Shown here: one piece after another, positions 42,255 through 49,966 of the stretch
Layout: each line of letters starts with the position of its first letter
How positions within the stretch are numbered: the stretch's first letter is position 1
Source: Spirulina sp034932185
GTDB taxonomy: Bacteria; Cyanobacteriota; Cyanobacteriia; Cyanobacteriales; Spirulinaceae
DNA: 64,000 bases
NCBI RefSeq assembly: GCF_034932185.1
Contig: NZ_JAYGHW010000065.1
Coordinates: 1 to 64,000 of the forward strand
Direction of reading: 5' to 3'
The notes under the pieces: model-generated
The model's input: the letters and a program-made list of their open reading frames with translations, nothing else
Database searches by the model: none
What the model was told of the DNA's origin: nothing
Program-made: the position numbers and the translations under genes

Positions 42255-42710
42255 GTGTCTCACACCTTTCTACTCGAGGAAGGGCGCTGGACCTTCAAAG
42301 GTCATTGGTTAGAACGTCAGGGTTTACCCGTACCCATTGCAGGCAAAACCTTAATTGCCTGGGGTCAACAAAGCTGGTTTACCTGGGTGACGCGCCTCGA
42401 ATTTCCCCAGGGAGAGCATCCACAAATGACCTTACAATATCGAGGTCGTCTCGATTTGGGCGATCGCTTCTACAACTTCGTCTTGCAACACAGCACCCTC
42501 GGCCGAGTGGAGGGAGAAGGCTGGATCGCACCGGATTCCATTGTGCAGCAGTATCAAGTGATCAGTGAAGACGATCGCCAAAGCCAGCGGCGTAATGGCT
42601 TTGAGAGCCTCCATCGTCTTGATGAAAAAACCTACCTCTTTTCTGGGGGAACTTTTGTCGGCCCCGCACTGATCACCACCATGGAGGCCACCCTCCAGCG
42701 TCAGGGATAA
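42255..42710 (+). CDS. Conserved cyanobacterial hypothetical protein
   Basis: A 151-residue soluble protein starting at GTG with MSHTFLLEEGRWTFKGHWLE. It is beta-rich, with FPQGEHPQMTLQYRGRLDLG, then FYNFVLQHSTLGRVEGEGWI and a C-terminal TYLFSGGTFVGPALITTMEA. The pattern suggests a calycin-like barrel, but I do not recognise the family. It lies 25 bases after anmK and 80 bases before a kinase gene on the same strand. Confidence 0.7.
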   Translation: MSHTFLLEEGRWTFKGHWLERQGLPVPIAGKTLIAWGQQSWFTWVTRLEFPQGEHPQMTLQYRGRLDLGDRFYNFVLQHSTLGRVEGEGWIAPDSIVQQYQVISEDDRQSQRRNGFESLHRLDEKTYLFSGGTFVGPALITTMEATLQRQG

Positions 42711-42790
42711 GGTTGATCCCGCGTAACCCGCGCTAAAATCACACCATAGCCAATCCGTGAGGATTGAGGCTCCAAGAAGGGGATCGCCAT

Positions 42791-44296
42791 ATGAGTACCG
42801 ACCCAAACATTGGTCGTCGCTTGTCCAATCGCTATCGCTTAGTTGAACTTGCCGGAAAAGGTGCCATGGGACGGGTCTACCGTGCCGAGGATACCTTGTT
42901 AGGGGGGGTGACAGTGGCAGTGAAATTCTTAGCTCAAACCCTGCTCAATCAGCGGATGCGCGATCGCTTCGAGCGAGAAGCCACGATCTGCGCCCTATTA
43001 GCAGAAAAAACGATGCACATTGTCCGAGTCAAGGATTATGGCGTAGATGATCATGATGTCCCCTACTACGTGATGGAATTCCTCGAAGGGGAAAACCTCA
43101 GCGACATGATCAAAACCCGCGCCCTCCCCTTTGGCCAATGTTTAAGTGTCCTGCGTCAGGTTTGTCGGGGTTTAGAATGCGCCCACCAAGGCATTTTATT
43201 TAAAGGGGAGCCGAGCCAAATCATTCACCGGGATATTAAGCCCAGTAATATCCTCCTTGTCCAAGATGTCAGTTTTGGCGAATTGGTCAAGCTGCTAGAT
43301 TTTGGGATTGCCAAACTGGTGGAAGCGAACCGGGATCAAACCCATTCGTTTATGGGAACCCTCGCCTACTGCTCCCCAGAACAGATGGAGGGCAAAGAAC
43401 TCGATAGCCGTTCGGATATTTACAGTTTAGGCGTAACACTTTATGAAATGCTGTCGCGGGATATGCCGCTGCTGCCGGAAAATAATTCCTTTGGTGGTTG
43501 GTATAAGGCACACCACGATTTTCAGCCCCTCCCCCTACGGTCAGAATTAAAAATCCCCCCCGAACTGAGCCAGTTGGTGATGCGCTGTTTGGCGAAAAAT
43601 CCTGACCATCGCCCCCAATCGGTGCGGGATATTTTGCAACTCATTGAACCCATGGAGGCGGAATATAACCGCACCCGTAAACTGGCGCAACTGGATGCGA
43701 TCGCCCCCACCCTCACCCGCGAAGAAAGCCGCACCCAATCCAGCCTCGAACAAGTTTGCTGGCAACAAAAATGGCCCCAGGACAAACCCCGCCAGAAAAT
43801 TGTGTTTCCGCAATTGATCCGGGCCAATAATGATCTTTATGCTTCCCTGTGGGTGATGTTGGAGTTGGAGGATATCGTTAAACGTCGCTCCAGCACCCGT
43901 TATAACCAATTCCTGTTTTCCACCATTCCCCACCCGATGCTGCTCTGGCTGACGGTGCTTTATAACCGTAAAGAGGGCCCCCGTTGGCTCCCCTGTTACC
44001 TTGACCTCAAAACCGGCATGGGGCAAAAAATCACCCATCTGTTAGGGGCAAATGGCTACTATCGCATCCTCTTCTTTGCCCTCGAAAACCCGAACCAATG
44101 CGAAAACCTCACCACCACCACCATTGATCCGGAGCAATGCCGTCGTCTCCAAGATTGGGTACAAATTAGCAAGGGCCTCCCCAATGCTGGGCAGGCCACA
44201 ATGAGCAAAAGTCTATTGCGTCAGGAATTGGAAAAACTGAAGCCGAAAATTTTAATGAAACTAGAGGCTAATGCCAGCGCCACCCATCACTATTAA
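42791..44296 (+). CDS. Serine/threonine protein kinase
   Basis: A 501-residue Hanks-type kinase without a membrane span. ATG 42791 is preferred over 42764. The catalytic domain is complete at about 15-280: glycine loop AGKGAMGRVYRAED, VAVK lysine, HRDIKPSN near 145, DFGIAK near 170, GTLAYCSPEQMEG (activation loop end) and DIYSLGVTLYEML. The C-terminal 200 residues (about 300-501) are not one of the usual sensor modules; they contain KWPQDKPRQKIVFPQLIRAN and WVMLELEDIVKRRSSTRYNQ. Their function is unknown. A tandem 10-mer and repeats follow the stop. Confidence 0.92.
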   Translation: MSTDPNIGRRLSNRYRLVELAGKGAMGRVYRAEDTLLGGVTVAVKFLAQTLLNQRMRDRFEREATICALLAEKTMHIVRVKDYGVDDHDVPYYVMEFLEGENLSDMIKTRALPFGQCLSVLRQVCRGLECAHQGILFKGEPSQIIHRDIKPSNILLVQDVSFGELVKLLDFGIAKLVEANRDQTHSFMGTLAYCSPEQMEGKELDSRSDIYSLGVTLYEMLSRDMPLLPENNSFGGWYKAHHDFQPLPLRSELKIPPELSQLVMRCLAKNPDHRPQSVRDILQLIEPMEAEYNRTRKLAQLDAIAPTLTREESRTQSSLEQVCWQQKWPQDKPRQKIVFPQLIRANNDLYASLWVMLELEDIVKRRSSTRYNQFLFSTIPHPMLLWLTVLYNRKEGPRWLPCYLDLKTGMGQKITHLLGANGYYRILFFALENPNQCENLTTTTIDPEQCRRLQDWVQISKGLPNAGQATMSKSLLRQELEKLKPKILMKLEANASATHHY

Positions 44297-44320
44297 CGTC
44301 GGATTGCGGAGATCGCGGTT

Positions 44321-44360
44321 TTCATCAACTTTCATCAACTTTCATCAACTTTCATCAACT
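44321..44360. repeat. Four tandem copies of a 10-bp unit
   Basis: TTCATCAACT is repeated four times without change, 24 bases after the kinase gene stop. It is non-coding. Confidence 0.85.
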
Positions 44361-44378
44361 TGAGGTATGAATACCCCC

Positions 44379-44464
44379 ATTGATCCCCCTTAAAAAGGGG
44401 GAAATGGCCTTCTCATCCTTTCGCAATCTGCTATCAGGCTGTAGGGGCGAAAAATCTTTCGCCC
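44379..44464. repeat. CCCCCTTAAAAAGGGGG hairpin and palindrome copy D
   Basis: TGATCCCCCTTAAAAAGGGGG (44380-44401 region) is a solo hairpin of the cobN-type repeat. At 44441-44464 lies GTAGGGGCGAAAAA with TCTTTCGCCC, copy D of the other palindrome family. Both lie between the convergent kinase and universal stress protein genes. Confidence 0.7.
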
Positions 44465-44489
44465 TTCGGCAGAGCCGAGAGAAACTGGC

Positions 44490-45368
44490 TTATTCTTTGG
44501 GGCTAAAAAATAAAACCGGGAACCAACTGTTGCGCAACACCTCATTGGCAAAGCTGGGGGAAGTCCAATCTAGCAGTGCGCCCCGACTTTGGTAGGCAAT
44601 GGCGATCGCACTAATATCCATCTCCATGGCCACAGTCATGATTTCCTGCAAAGGATCCCCTGTCCGTACCACAGTTTCCACCGCAACCCCCATCGCCGCA
44701 AAATCCGTCTTCACCGCCGCTAACTTTCCCTCCGCCATTTGATATTGATAGCTGTCCTGCTCAGTACGACGACCCCCGCTTGTCACCACCCAAACCAGAT
44801 GGCATTGGGTCAGGCTGTGGTCAGGATCCTTGGCAATTAATCCTTTAAGGCGTTCGATTAAATAATCTGCCGATGGACTGCCGTTGTAGGGAATCAACAA
44901 ACTGCGCCAAAGGTTTTGACAGCGCAAATTGAGTTCTTCCTCACGATAAACCGAAACCAGTTGGGGACGAAGAATCAGAAGAGGGCTTTTGGTATTGCGG
45001 GTTAAACTTTGGGTGGTGCTGCCAAACACGGTTTCTTGCATCAGGCTGCGGGTGGGTGTACCCATGAGAATCAGATCACTATGATACTGTTCGAGCAGTT
45101 TAGGAATGATCTCGGCCGCTTTGCCCGATCGCACCTCAATGATCATTTCCACTCCACCAGGGGCATGGGCCGCCGCCCCTTCTAGGCGGGCCCGGGCCGC
45201 ATCAATTCTTTCTTGATCCACACGGGGAACATCCCCCTCTTCCCAGAGGGGAACAGTGTGGACAAAGACAATTTGGGTAAATCCCCCAGCAGCCAAAGCC
45301 GGGACAAAACGGATTAGGCGTTGGAGGCCATCGGAAAAATCTGTACAAATTAAGCAGCGTTGAAACAT
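44490..45368 (-). CDS. Universal stress protein (tandem UspA domains)
   Basis: A 292-residue protein with two UspA-like domains. The first, about 1-135, has MFQRCLICTDFSDGLQRLIR and LILMGTPTRSLMQETVFGST then TKSPLLILRP, close to the G2xG9GS ATP-type motif. The second, about 150-290, has LLIPYNGSPSADYLIERLKG and DISAIAIAYQSRGALLDWTS. No membrane segment. These proteins are soluble stress-associated factors. It is transcribed toward the kinase gene. About 230 bases upstream, before nblA ends, hold only short direct repeats of ATTGTCCTA. Confidence 0.88.
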   Translation of the reverse strand: MFQRCLICTDFSDGLQRLIRFVPALAAGGFTQIVFVHTVPLWEEGDVPRVDQERIDAARARLEGAAAHAPGGVEMIIEVRSGKAAEIIPKLLEQYHSDLILMGTPTRSLMQETVFGSTTQSLTRNTKSPLLILRPQLVSVYREEELNLRCQNLWRSLLIPYNGSPSADYLIERLKGLIAKDPDHSLTQCHLVWVVTSGGRRTEQDSYQYQMAEGKLAAVKTDFAAMGVAVETVVRTGDPLQEIMTVAMEMDISAIAIAYQSRGALLDWTSPSFANEVLRNSWFPVLFFSPKE

Positions 45369-45599
45369 AGAACACAGGCTGAGGAGTGGGCTTGTCTTCT
45401 ATTGTCCTATATTGTCCTACATCTTCTCAACTCTTGTTCGGTTAGTAGAGATAGGTGTTTTAATTGGGGCCATAAGTCGAACGGATGAATGGTGGATGGA
45501 TTGAGGGTACGCCCCGAAACCCCCAGCATGGTTGCCATGGTAACGATGCGAGAGTTGTGAGGTCGGCCTCTCCCCAATGGACGGTATCAACCGCCACCG

Positions 45600-45782
45600 C
45601 TATGCACCAATGCCCCATTCATGGCGCAGGAAATCTTTATACATATTTTCCCGCACCAGCATCTGGCGGTACATATTCACCAAAAACTCCTGGGCTTGCT
45701 CGCGGCTCATCTGCTGCACCTGGGTTTCAAAGGAGCGGATGTTGAACTGTTGTTCCAAGGAAAGATCAACGGGTTGGGACAT
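45600..45782 (-). CDS. nblA: Phycobilisome degradation protein NblA
   Basis: A 60-residue NblA. The sequence MSQPVDLSLEQQFNIRSFET, then VQQMSREQAQEFLVNMYRQM, and the C-terminal RENMYKDFLRHEWGIGA are diagnostic. NblA binds phycobiliproteins and the Clp protease chaperone to dismantle phycobilisomes in nutrient starvation. The true start is ATG 45782, with GGAGG 8-12 bases upstream; four extra upstream codons are possible but not conserved. A candidate promoter lies at 45852-45881. Its presence indicates a phycobilisome-bearing cyanobacterium. Confidence 0.97.
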   Translation of the reverse strand: MSQPVDLSLEQQFNIRSFETQVQQMSREQAQEFLVNMYRQMLVRENMYKDFLRHEWGIGA

Positions 45783-45851
45783 GGAAACCTCCAAACGACA
45801 AACGACGTTTACTGTGGATTACGGAAACCAGCAACGAACGGGTTACTGTTG

Positions 45852-45881
45852 ATATTACAAAATCTAACAAATCCTTGACAA
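45852..45881 (-). promoter_or_regulatory. Candidate sigma-70-type promoter of nblA
   Basis: On the minus strand TTGTCA, an 18-base spacer and TAATAT lie about 70-100 bases upstream of the nblA ATG. Both hexamers differ from consensus by one or two bases. No clear NtcA box (GTA-N8-TAC) was found nearby. Confidence 0.45.
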
Positions 45882-46027
45882 GATTGCCAGTTACCTCTGA
45901 TACGGTTTTAAAAATTTTCTTGCGCTAATCGGGTTGGGGGCAGTGAGTCGATGGGGTATCAACGGGGCGATCGCCCCCTCTCTACGTCGTCCTTGGCCCT
46001 GGAAATTGAGCCAATTCTTCAAAAAAT

Positions 46028-46057
46028 TTGACGCAATGCGTAAACATTCTGTAATAA
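46028..46057 (+). promoter_or_regulatory. Candidate promoter of rbp gene with long leader
   Basis: TTGACG, 18 bases, then TAATAA preceded by TG. It would give a 5' leader of about 320 bases before the RRM gene start at 46384, similar in style to the long leaders of cold-regulated rbp genes. Confidence 0.45.
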
Positions 46058-46383
46058 TTAGGCGTGGGGTCAGCAAAAAACAGTAAATTGTATCTGGCCA
46101 ATTCATCTTTAAATCGATGGGCCTGGAAGAAACCCCAGTCTGGAGCCGGGTTGTGCTATTTAAAACCAGCCCATTCAAAATCAACTGTGGCGCAACAAGA
46201 ACAAAAGCATCAACATAGAGAGACTGGGGGCAAAAATTTTATCGATTGCTTTAAGTTATTGATCCATGTAAAGTGTCGTTTTCCGCCAAACTGGCTACAG
46301 AGCGGCCTGATTCAAGCTTCAAGACGTGGGTTTGGGTCACTTTATCCATTCACGGTGTTTATTGTTGTTCGGAGTTAACTTTC

Positions 46384-46833
46384 ATGTCTATTCGTCTTTA
46401 TGTCGGCAATTTGCCTAAAGAATCCGTTGATCGCCAAGCCCTCCATGCTGTTTTTGAGGAATTTGGCGAAGAAGTGTCCACCAAAGTGATCAAAGACCGT
46501 AAAACCGGGAAATGTCGTGGTTTTGCCTTTGTCACTGTTCCCACCGATGAGATGGCAGATCAAGTGATCGAAAAACACAACGGTCAAGCCTTCATGGATA
46601 CCACCCTCAAAATCGAAAAAGCCCTGCCTCGGGAAAAAGCGAAAGGGGAAAAGGAAGGTAGCACCCCCACCCCTAGCCCCACCACGAAGCGAACGGCTAG
46701 CACCAACAAAAAACGGCAAACCACCACCACGACGGCTTCATCATCCAGCGGTTCGGTTCAGCCCGATCCCCGCTGGGCCGATGATCTCGCCCGGCTGAAG
46801 GAAATGCTCACCGCCCAGGCCACCAACACCTAA
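46384..46833 (+). CDS. RRM-type RNA-binding protein with low-complexity tail
   Basis: A 149-residue protein. The RRM is at about 1-80 with RNP2 LYVGNLP and RNP1 CRGFAFVTV. After it comes a Lys/Thr/Ser-rich disordered tail (TPTPSPTTKRTASTNKKRQT and a TTTTTASSSSGS run) and a short final helix (DPRWADDLARLKEMLTAQ). ATG 46384 is chosen because the family starts MSIRLYVGNL; a frame opening 111 bases upstream has no homology. It differs from the short Rbp at 9396 in having the long tail and no adjacent rpsU. It may bind mRNAs at the thylakoid or regulate stability; this is not established. Confidence 0.92.
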   Translation: MSIRLYVGNLPKESVDRQALHAVFEEFGEEVSTKVIKDRKTGKCRGFAFVTVPTDEMADQVIEKHNGQAFMDTTLKIEKALPREKAKGEKEGSTPTPSPTTKRTASTNKKRQTTTTTASSSSGSVQPDPRWADDLARLKEMLTAQATNT

Positions 46834-47139
46834 GGGACGATTCAAGCCCCAATCCGCGCAGGCAGCCTCGGTGTTGTTTGCGCTTTTTGTTGTCAGCAAT
46901 ACCTCAAGCAAGGAGAGCGCCCAGGGCTTGGGTGCATCTCCCCACCTTGCACCCAGCCCGCTCCTAGGGGGGAAACCCTTAAAAGTTTCTTCCGGGTTGG
47001 GGTAGGGGTGGGTGTCGCCAAATTGAGCTACACCCGGTTAATTTTTGATCAACTTGGCCCATGGCCGGGTGATTAGCTTAAAATAAGTTAAAAGATATGT
47101 AAACTTTTTTAACTATTCTTTGCCAGTTGGGGCGTACCA
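46834..47139. other. Intergenic region before sds
   Basis: A 306-bp gap. It is GC-rich in the first 200 bases and AT-rich before sds (AAAATAAGTTAAAAG). No ORF, tRNA or recognisable RNA gene was seen; the AT-rich end is suitable for the sds promoter. Confidence 0.4.
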
Positions 47140-48111
47140 ATGATCTCTGTAAAATCCCTATTTTCCCCGGTAGAAGCTGATCTTGAGATTCTCACCACTA
47201 ATCTCAAGGCCTTAGTGGGGGCCAAGCATCCCATTCTCAGCGCGGCTGCCGAGCATTTATTTGGGGCTGGGGGCAAGCGGATGCGACCCGCCATTGTCTT
47301 AATGGTGTCGCGGGGGACGATGATGGGGCAAGAGATTACACCGCGCCATCGCCGTTTAGCAGAAATCACCGAAATGATCCACACGGCGAGCCTCGTCCAT
47401 GATGATGTGGTGGATGAATCGGAACTGCGGCGCAATGTGGCGACGGTGAATAGTTTTTTCGGCAACCGGATTGCGGTGTTGGCGGGGGATTTTCTCTTTG
47501 CCCAGTCTTCTTGGTATTTGGCGAATTTAGATAATTTGCAGGTGGTGAAGCTGCTCTCGGAGGTGATTCGCGATTTTGCGGAGGGGGAAATTCGTCAGGG
47601 GTTAAATCGCTTTGATACGGATTTGTCCATTGAGGCCTATTTAGAAAAGAGCTATTACAAAACCGCTTCGCTAATTGCCAATAGTGCCAAGGCCGCCGCC
47701 GTCCTCAGCGATGCTCCGGAGGAATTGACCCAAGAACTCTATCTTTACGGCCATCACTTCGGCCTGGCGTTTCAAATCATCGACGATATTCTCGATTTCA
47801 CCGCCACCAGTGAGGTACTGGGGAAACCGGCGGGATCGGATCTGGCCAGTGGCAATCTGACGGCTCCGGTGCTTTACGCTTTGGAGGAGCACCCCTATAT
47901 TGCGGTGTTGATTGAGCGGGAGTTTAGTCAGGCGGGGGATTTGGAGCAGGCGTTGGAGTTGGTGCGTAATAGTCGGGGCATTGAGCGATCGCGCCAATTG
48001 GCTCAACACCATTGCGAGGAGGCGATCGCCCATCTCAAAAGCCTTCCCCCTTCCCCCTGCGCCCAAGCTTTAGAGGATTTGGCGAATTATAGTCTGAATC
48101 GGATGGCGTAA
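47140..48111 (+). CDS. sds: Solanesyl (long-chain polyprenyl) diphosphate synthase
   Basis: A 323-residue trans-prenyltransferase that extends farnesyl or geranylgeranyl diphosphate to make the C45-type side chain of plastoquinone. The first Asp-rich motif is LVHDDVVDESELRR near residue 88 and the second is IIDDILDFTATSE near 215. GGKRMRPAIVLMVS at about 45-58 is the conserved basic region. Residues before the first Asp motif (IHTASL) are small, as in long-chain synthases. The C-terminus ALEDLANYSLNRMA is typical of cyanobacterial Sds. Product chain length is inferred. Confidence 0.93.
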   Translation: MISVKSLFSPVEADLEILTTNLKALVGAKHPILSAAAEHLFGAGGKRMRPAIVLMVSRGTMMGQEITPRHRRLAEITEMIHTASLVHDDVVDESELRRNVATVNSFFGNRIAVLAGDFLFAQSSWYLANLDNLQVVKLLSEVIRDFAEGEIRQGLNRFDTDLSIEAYLEKSYYKTASLIANSAKAAAVLSDAPEELTQELYLYGHHFGLAFQIIDDILDFTATSEVLGKPAGSDLASGNLTAPVLYALEEHPYIAVLIEREFSQAGDLEQALELVRNSRGIERSRQLAQHHCEEAIAHLKSLPPSPCAQALEDLANYSLNRMA

Positions 48112-48130
48112 TTGAAGGGAGGAGTGGGGA

Positions 48131-48179
48131 GTAGGGGCGTTGGCGTAAGCCTGCCGGAGGCACAAAAATTTTTCGCCCT
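48131..48179. repeat. GGGGCGAAAAA palindrome family, copy E (with insertion)
   Basis: GTAGGGGCG is separated from AAAAATTTTTCGCCC by 25 bases that include GGCGTAAGCCTGCC. It lies 20 bases after the sds stop and next to cobH. Confidence 0.6.
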
Positions 48180-48184
48180 GCCCC

Positions 48185-48871
48185 TCATCCCCCAGCCCCT
48201 TCTCCTACAGAGGGGAGAAGGGGAGCTAGATTCAAAGTCCCTCTCCCTCTCTGGGAGGGATTTAGGCTGAGGGTTGCGAGATTTAGTAAAGCATTCACGA
48301 TCGCTGCGGCAACGGGTGAACCACCTTTGCGGCCGGTGGTAAGGATGTAGGGTAAATCCATCGTGGCTAAACGGGTTTTAGATTCCTCCACTTGGACAAA
48401 ACCGACGGGTACGCCAATGATTAACGCTGGTTTTTGGCCCGTGTTAGTCATGGCATCACAGAGCGCGAGTAAGGCGGTGGGGGCATTGCCAATCACATAG
48501 ATCCCTTGGGGAGCTTCTCTAAAACAGTGTAAGATCCCGGTTTCGGTGCGGGTTTTGCCCGGCTCTGGGGTGGGGGCAAAATCGAGGGCGGTGAGGATGG
48601 GGTTTTGGAATGTGCGCCCCACTTTGCTGAGAATGCCCTGGCGTACCATTGTGACATCGACAATGATGGGCTGATGGTTTTGGATGGCAGCAATCCCGGC
48701 GGCGATCGCCCCTGGACTAAACTGCAACAACTGCAAAAATTCAAAATCCGCCGTACTGTGAATCACCCGACGGGCGATCGCATACTCTGCTGGATCAAGG
48801 TTATGGGAACCCACTTCCTGGTCAATAATGGCGAAACTTGCGGTGACAATGGGATGATCTAAAGCGTTCAA
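48185..48871 (-). CDS. cobH: Precorrin-8X methylmutase
   Basis: A 228-residue CobH/CbiC that moves a methyl group from C11 to C12, giving hydrogenobyrinate or cobyrinate. The N-terminal HPIVTASFAIIDQEVG, then RRVIHSTADFEFLQLLQFSP, the active-site-type VDVTMVRQGI, GNAPTALLALCDAM, IIGVPVGFVQVEESK and TGRKGGSPVAAAIVNALLNL are signatures. The normal end is about ALLNLA. The last 30 residues (TLSLNPSQRGRGTLNLAPLL and beyond) are read from two dispersed repeats at 48188-48276. ATG 48871 is the start. Confidence 0.93.
   Translation of the reverse strand: MNALDHPIVTASFAIIDQEVGSHNLDPAEYAIARRVIHSTADFEFLQLLQFSPGAIAAGIAAIQNHQPIIVDVTMVRQGILSKVGRTFQNPILTALDFAPTPEPGKTRTETGILHCFREAPQGIYVIGNAPTALLALCDAMTNTGQKPALIIGVPVGFVQVEESKTRLATMDLPYILTTGRKGGSPVAAAIVNALLNLATLSLNPSQRGRGTLNLAPLLPSVGEGAGG
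48188..48276. repeat. Dispersed repeat pair in cobH 3' end
   Basis: Two adjacent elements: CCCAGCCCCTTCTCC... with a GGGGAGAAGGGGAGC arm (48190-48225), and GTCCCTCTCCCTCTCTGGG onward to GAGGGTTG (48237-48276). The second matches the repeat at 63812-63853. Similar repeats are common between cyanobacterial genes. Here they code the C-terminus of CobH. Confidence 0.75.
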
Positions 48872-48928
48872 GCCCCTCTCCTTTACTGATTATGCTTGAA
48901 TGTTGATCCTACTGGACTTGGCTCACCC

Positions 48929-49789
48929 GTGCTTAAACTCAGTGTTGCTCTTTTAACCCGCAATCGCCCCCAATCCTTAGCGACTTGTTTAGCCTCGGTG
49001 CGCTCCGCATCAGCGTACCCATTGCAATCGGTGCAACCCACAGAAATTATTATTTCCGATGATTCTGACCCGGAATTTCAGGGGGAAAATCAGGCGATCG
49101 CTCAACAGTGGGATTGTCGCTATATCCAGGGGCCGCGCCGGGGCCTCTATGCCAACCGCAACCACGCCGCCCTCGCCTGCACCGGAACCCACATCCGCAC
49201 CATGGATGATGACCACCGCTTTCCCCCGGATCATTTTGCCCAATGCTGGGAAGCGATCAAGGCTGATCCCAATGCCCTTTGGACTACCGGGGAACGGAGC
49301 TATATCGATGGGGTCTTTTATTCTCATACAGAGCGAGCCAATCAGCTTTCTGCCTCAGGGGTCGGCTTGGGGATTACCCAACCCGATGATAATTGGGGCA
49401 TTGCTGATGGTTCAACAATTTACCCCCGCACCGTCTTTGATCAAGGTTTTCGGATGATCGAGAACTTTAACAGCTATGGGGAAAGTTTTTTAGAATTTGG
49501 GGCCTATCTCTATGCCCATGGCTTTAAAAGTCGCTGCATTCCCGGTGCTTATGTGGAGCATTATTGCGATCGCACCGTGATCACCCGCCGCCCTTTAGGG
49601 ATGTATGTCAGTCGCCTCTATGCCAGCATCGCCTTTAACCGTTATTTTTGCCCCCATCGTCTCCGCCTGCTCCGCTACATTCTGACCTACAGCCAATATC
49701 TCGCCCCCCATTACAATCTGTTGACTTATCTCCCGCAAATTTGGCGGGAGGTGGCAGAACGGTGGGAAGGAGTGAGAAGAGAGGAGTGA
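48929..49789 (+). CDS. Family 2 glycosyltransferase
   Basis: A 286-residue GT-A glycosyltransferase. It has LKLSVALLTRNRPQSLATCL at the N-terminus, EIIISDDSDPEFQGENQAIA, and THIRTMDDDHRFPPDHFAQC, where MDDDH holds the DxD. GTG 48929 is chosen as start because the GT2 fold begins here; a TTG at 48896 would add 11 unconserved residues. Neither has a good Shine-Dalgarno. The last residues (WEGVRREE) come from the start of a heptamer repeat. The acceptor is unknown. Confidence 0.85.
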   Translation: MLKLSVALLTRNRPQSLATCLASVRSASAYPLQSVQPTEIIISDDSDPEFQGENQAIAQQWDCRYIQGPRRGLYANRNHAALACTGTHIRTMDDDHRFPPDHFAQCWEAIKADPNALWTTGERSYIDGVFYSHTERANQLSASGVGLGITQPDDNWGIADGSTIYPRTVFDQGFRMIENFNSYGESFLEFGAYLYAHGFKSRCIPGAYVEHYCDRTVITRRPLGMYVSRLYASIAFNRYFCPHRLRLLRYILTYSQYLAPHYNLLTYLPQIWREVAERWEGVRREE

Positions 49790-49866
49790 GGAGTGAGGAG
49801 TGAGGAGTGAGGAGTGAGGAGTGAGGAGTGAGGAGTGAGGAGTGAGAAGTGAGAAGTGAGAAGTGA
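49781..49866. repeat. Tandem heptamer repeat GAGGAGT (STRR type)
   Basis: GAGGAGT is repeated about nine times, then GAGAAGT about three times, a purine-rich tract of 7-bp units. It begins inside the last codons of the glycosyltransferase gene. This is a short tandemly repeated repetitive sequence of the kind known in cyanobacteria. Confidence 0.9.
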
Positions 49867-49872
49867 GCAGGA

Positions 49873-49966
49873 TCTTGCCTCTTGCCTCTTGCCTCTTGCC
49901 TCTTGCCTCTTGCCTCTTGCCTCTTGCCTCTTGCCTCTTTCCTCTTTCTTCTTTCCTCTTTCTTCT
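49873..49966. repeat. Tandem heptamer repeat TCTTGCC (STRR type)
   Basis: TCTTGCC/CTCTTGC units are repeated about nine times, changing to TCTTTCC and TCTTTCT at the right edge. It is a pyrimidine-rich heptamer tract next to the purine-rich one and ends at the stop codon of the DUF255 gene. Confidence 0.9.

Noticed and set aside
45783..45900. NtcA-binding site upstream of nblA
   Set aside because: GTA and TAC half-sites were present but not with the required 8-base spacing.
49781..49966. Tandem repeats as CRISPR or coding low-complexity protein
   Set aside because: The unit is 7 bp without spacers, and open frames through it read only repeated short peptides.
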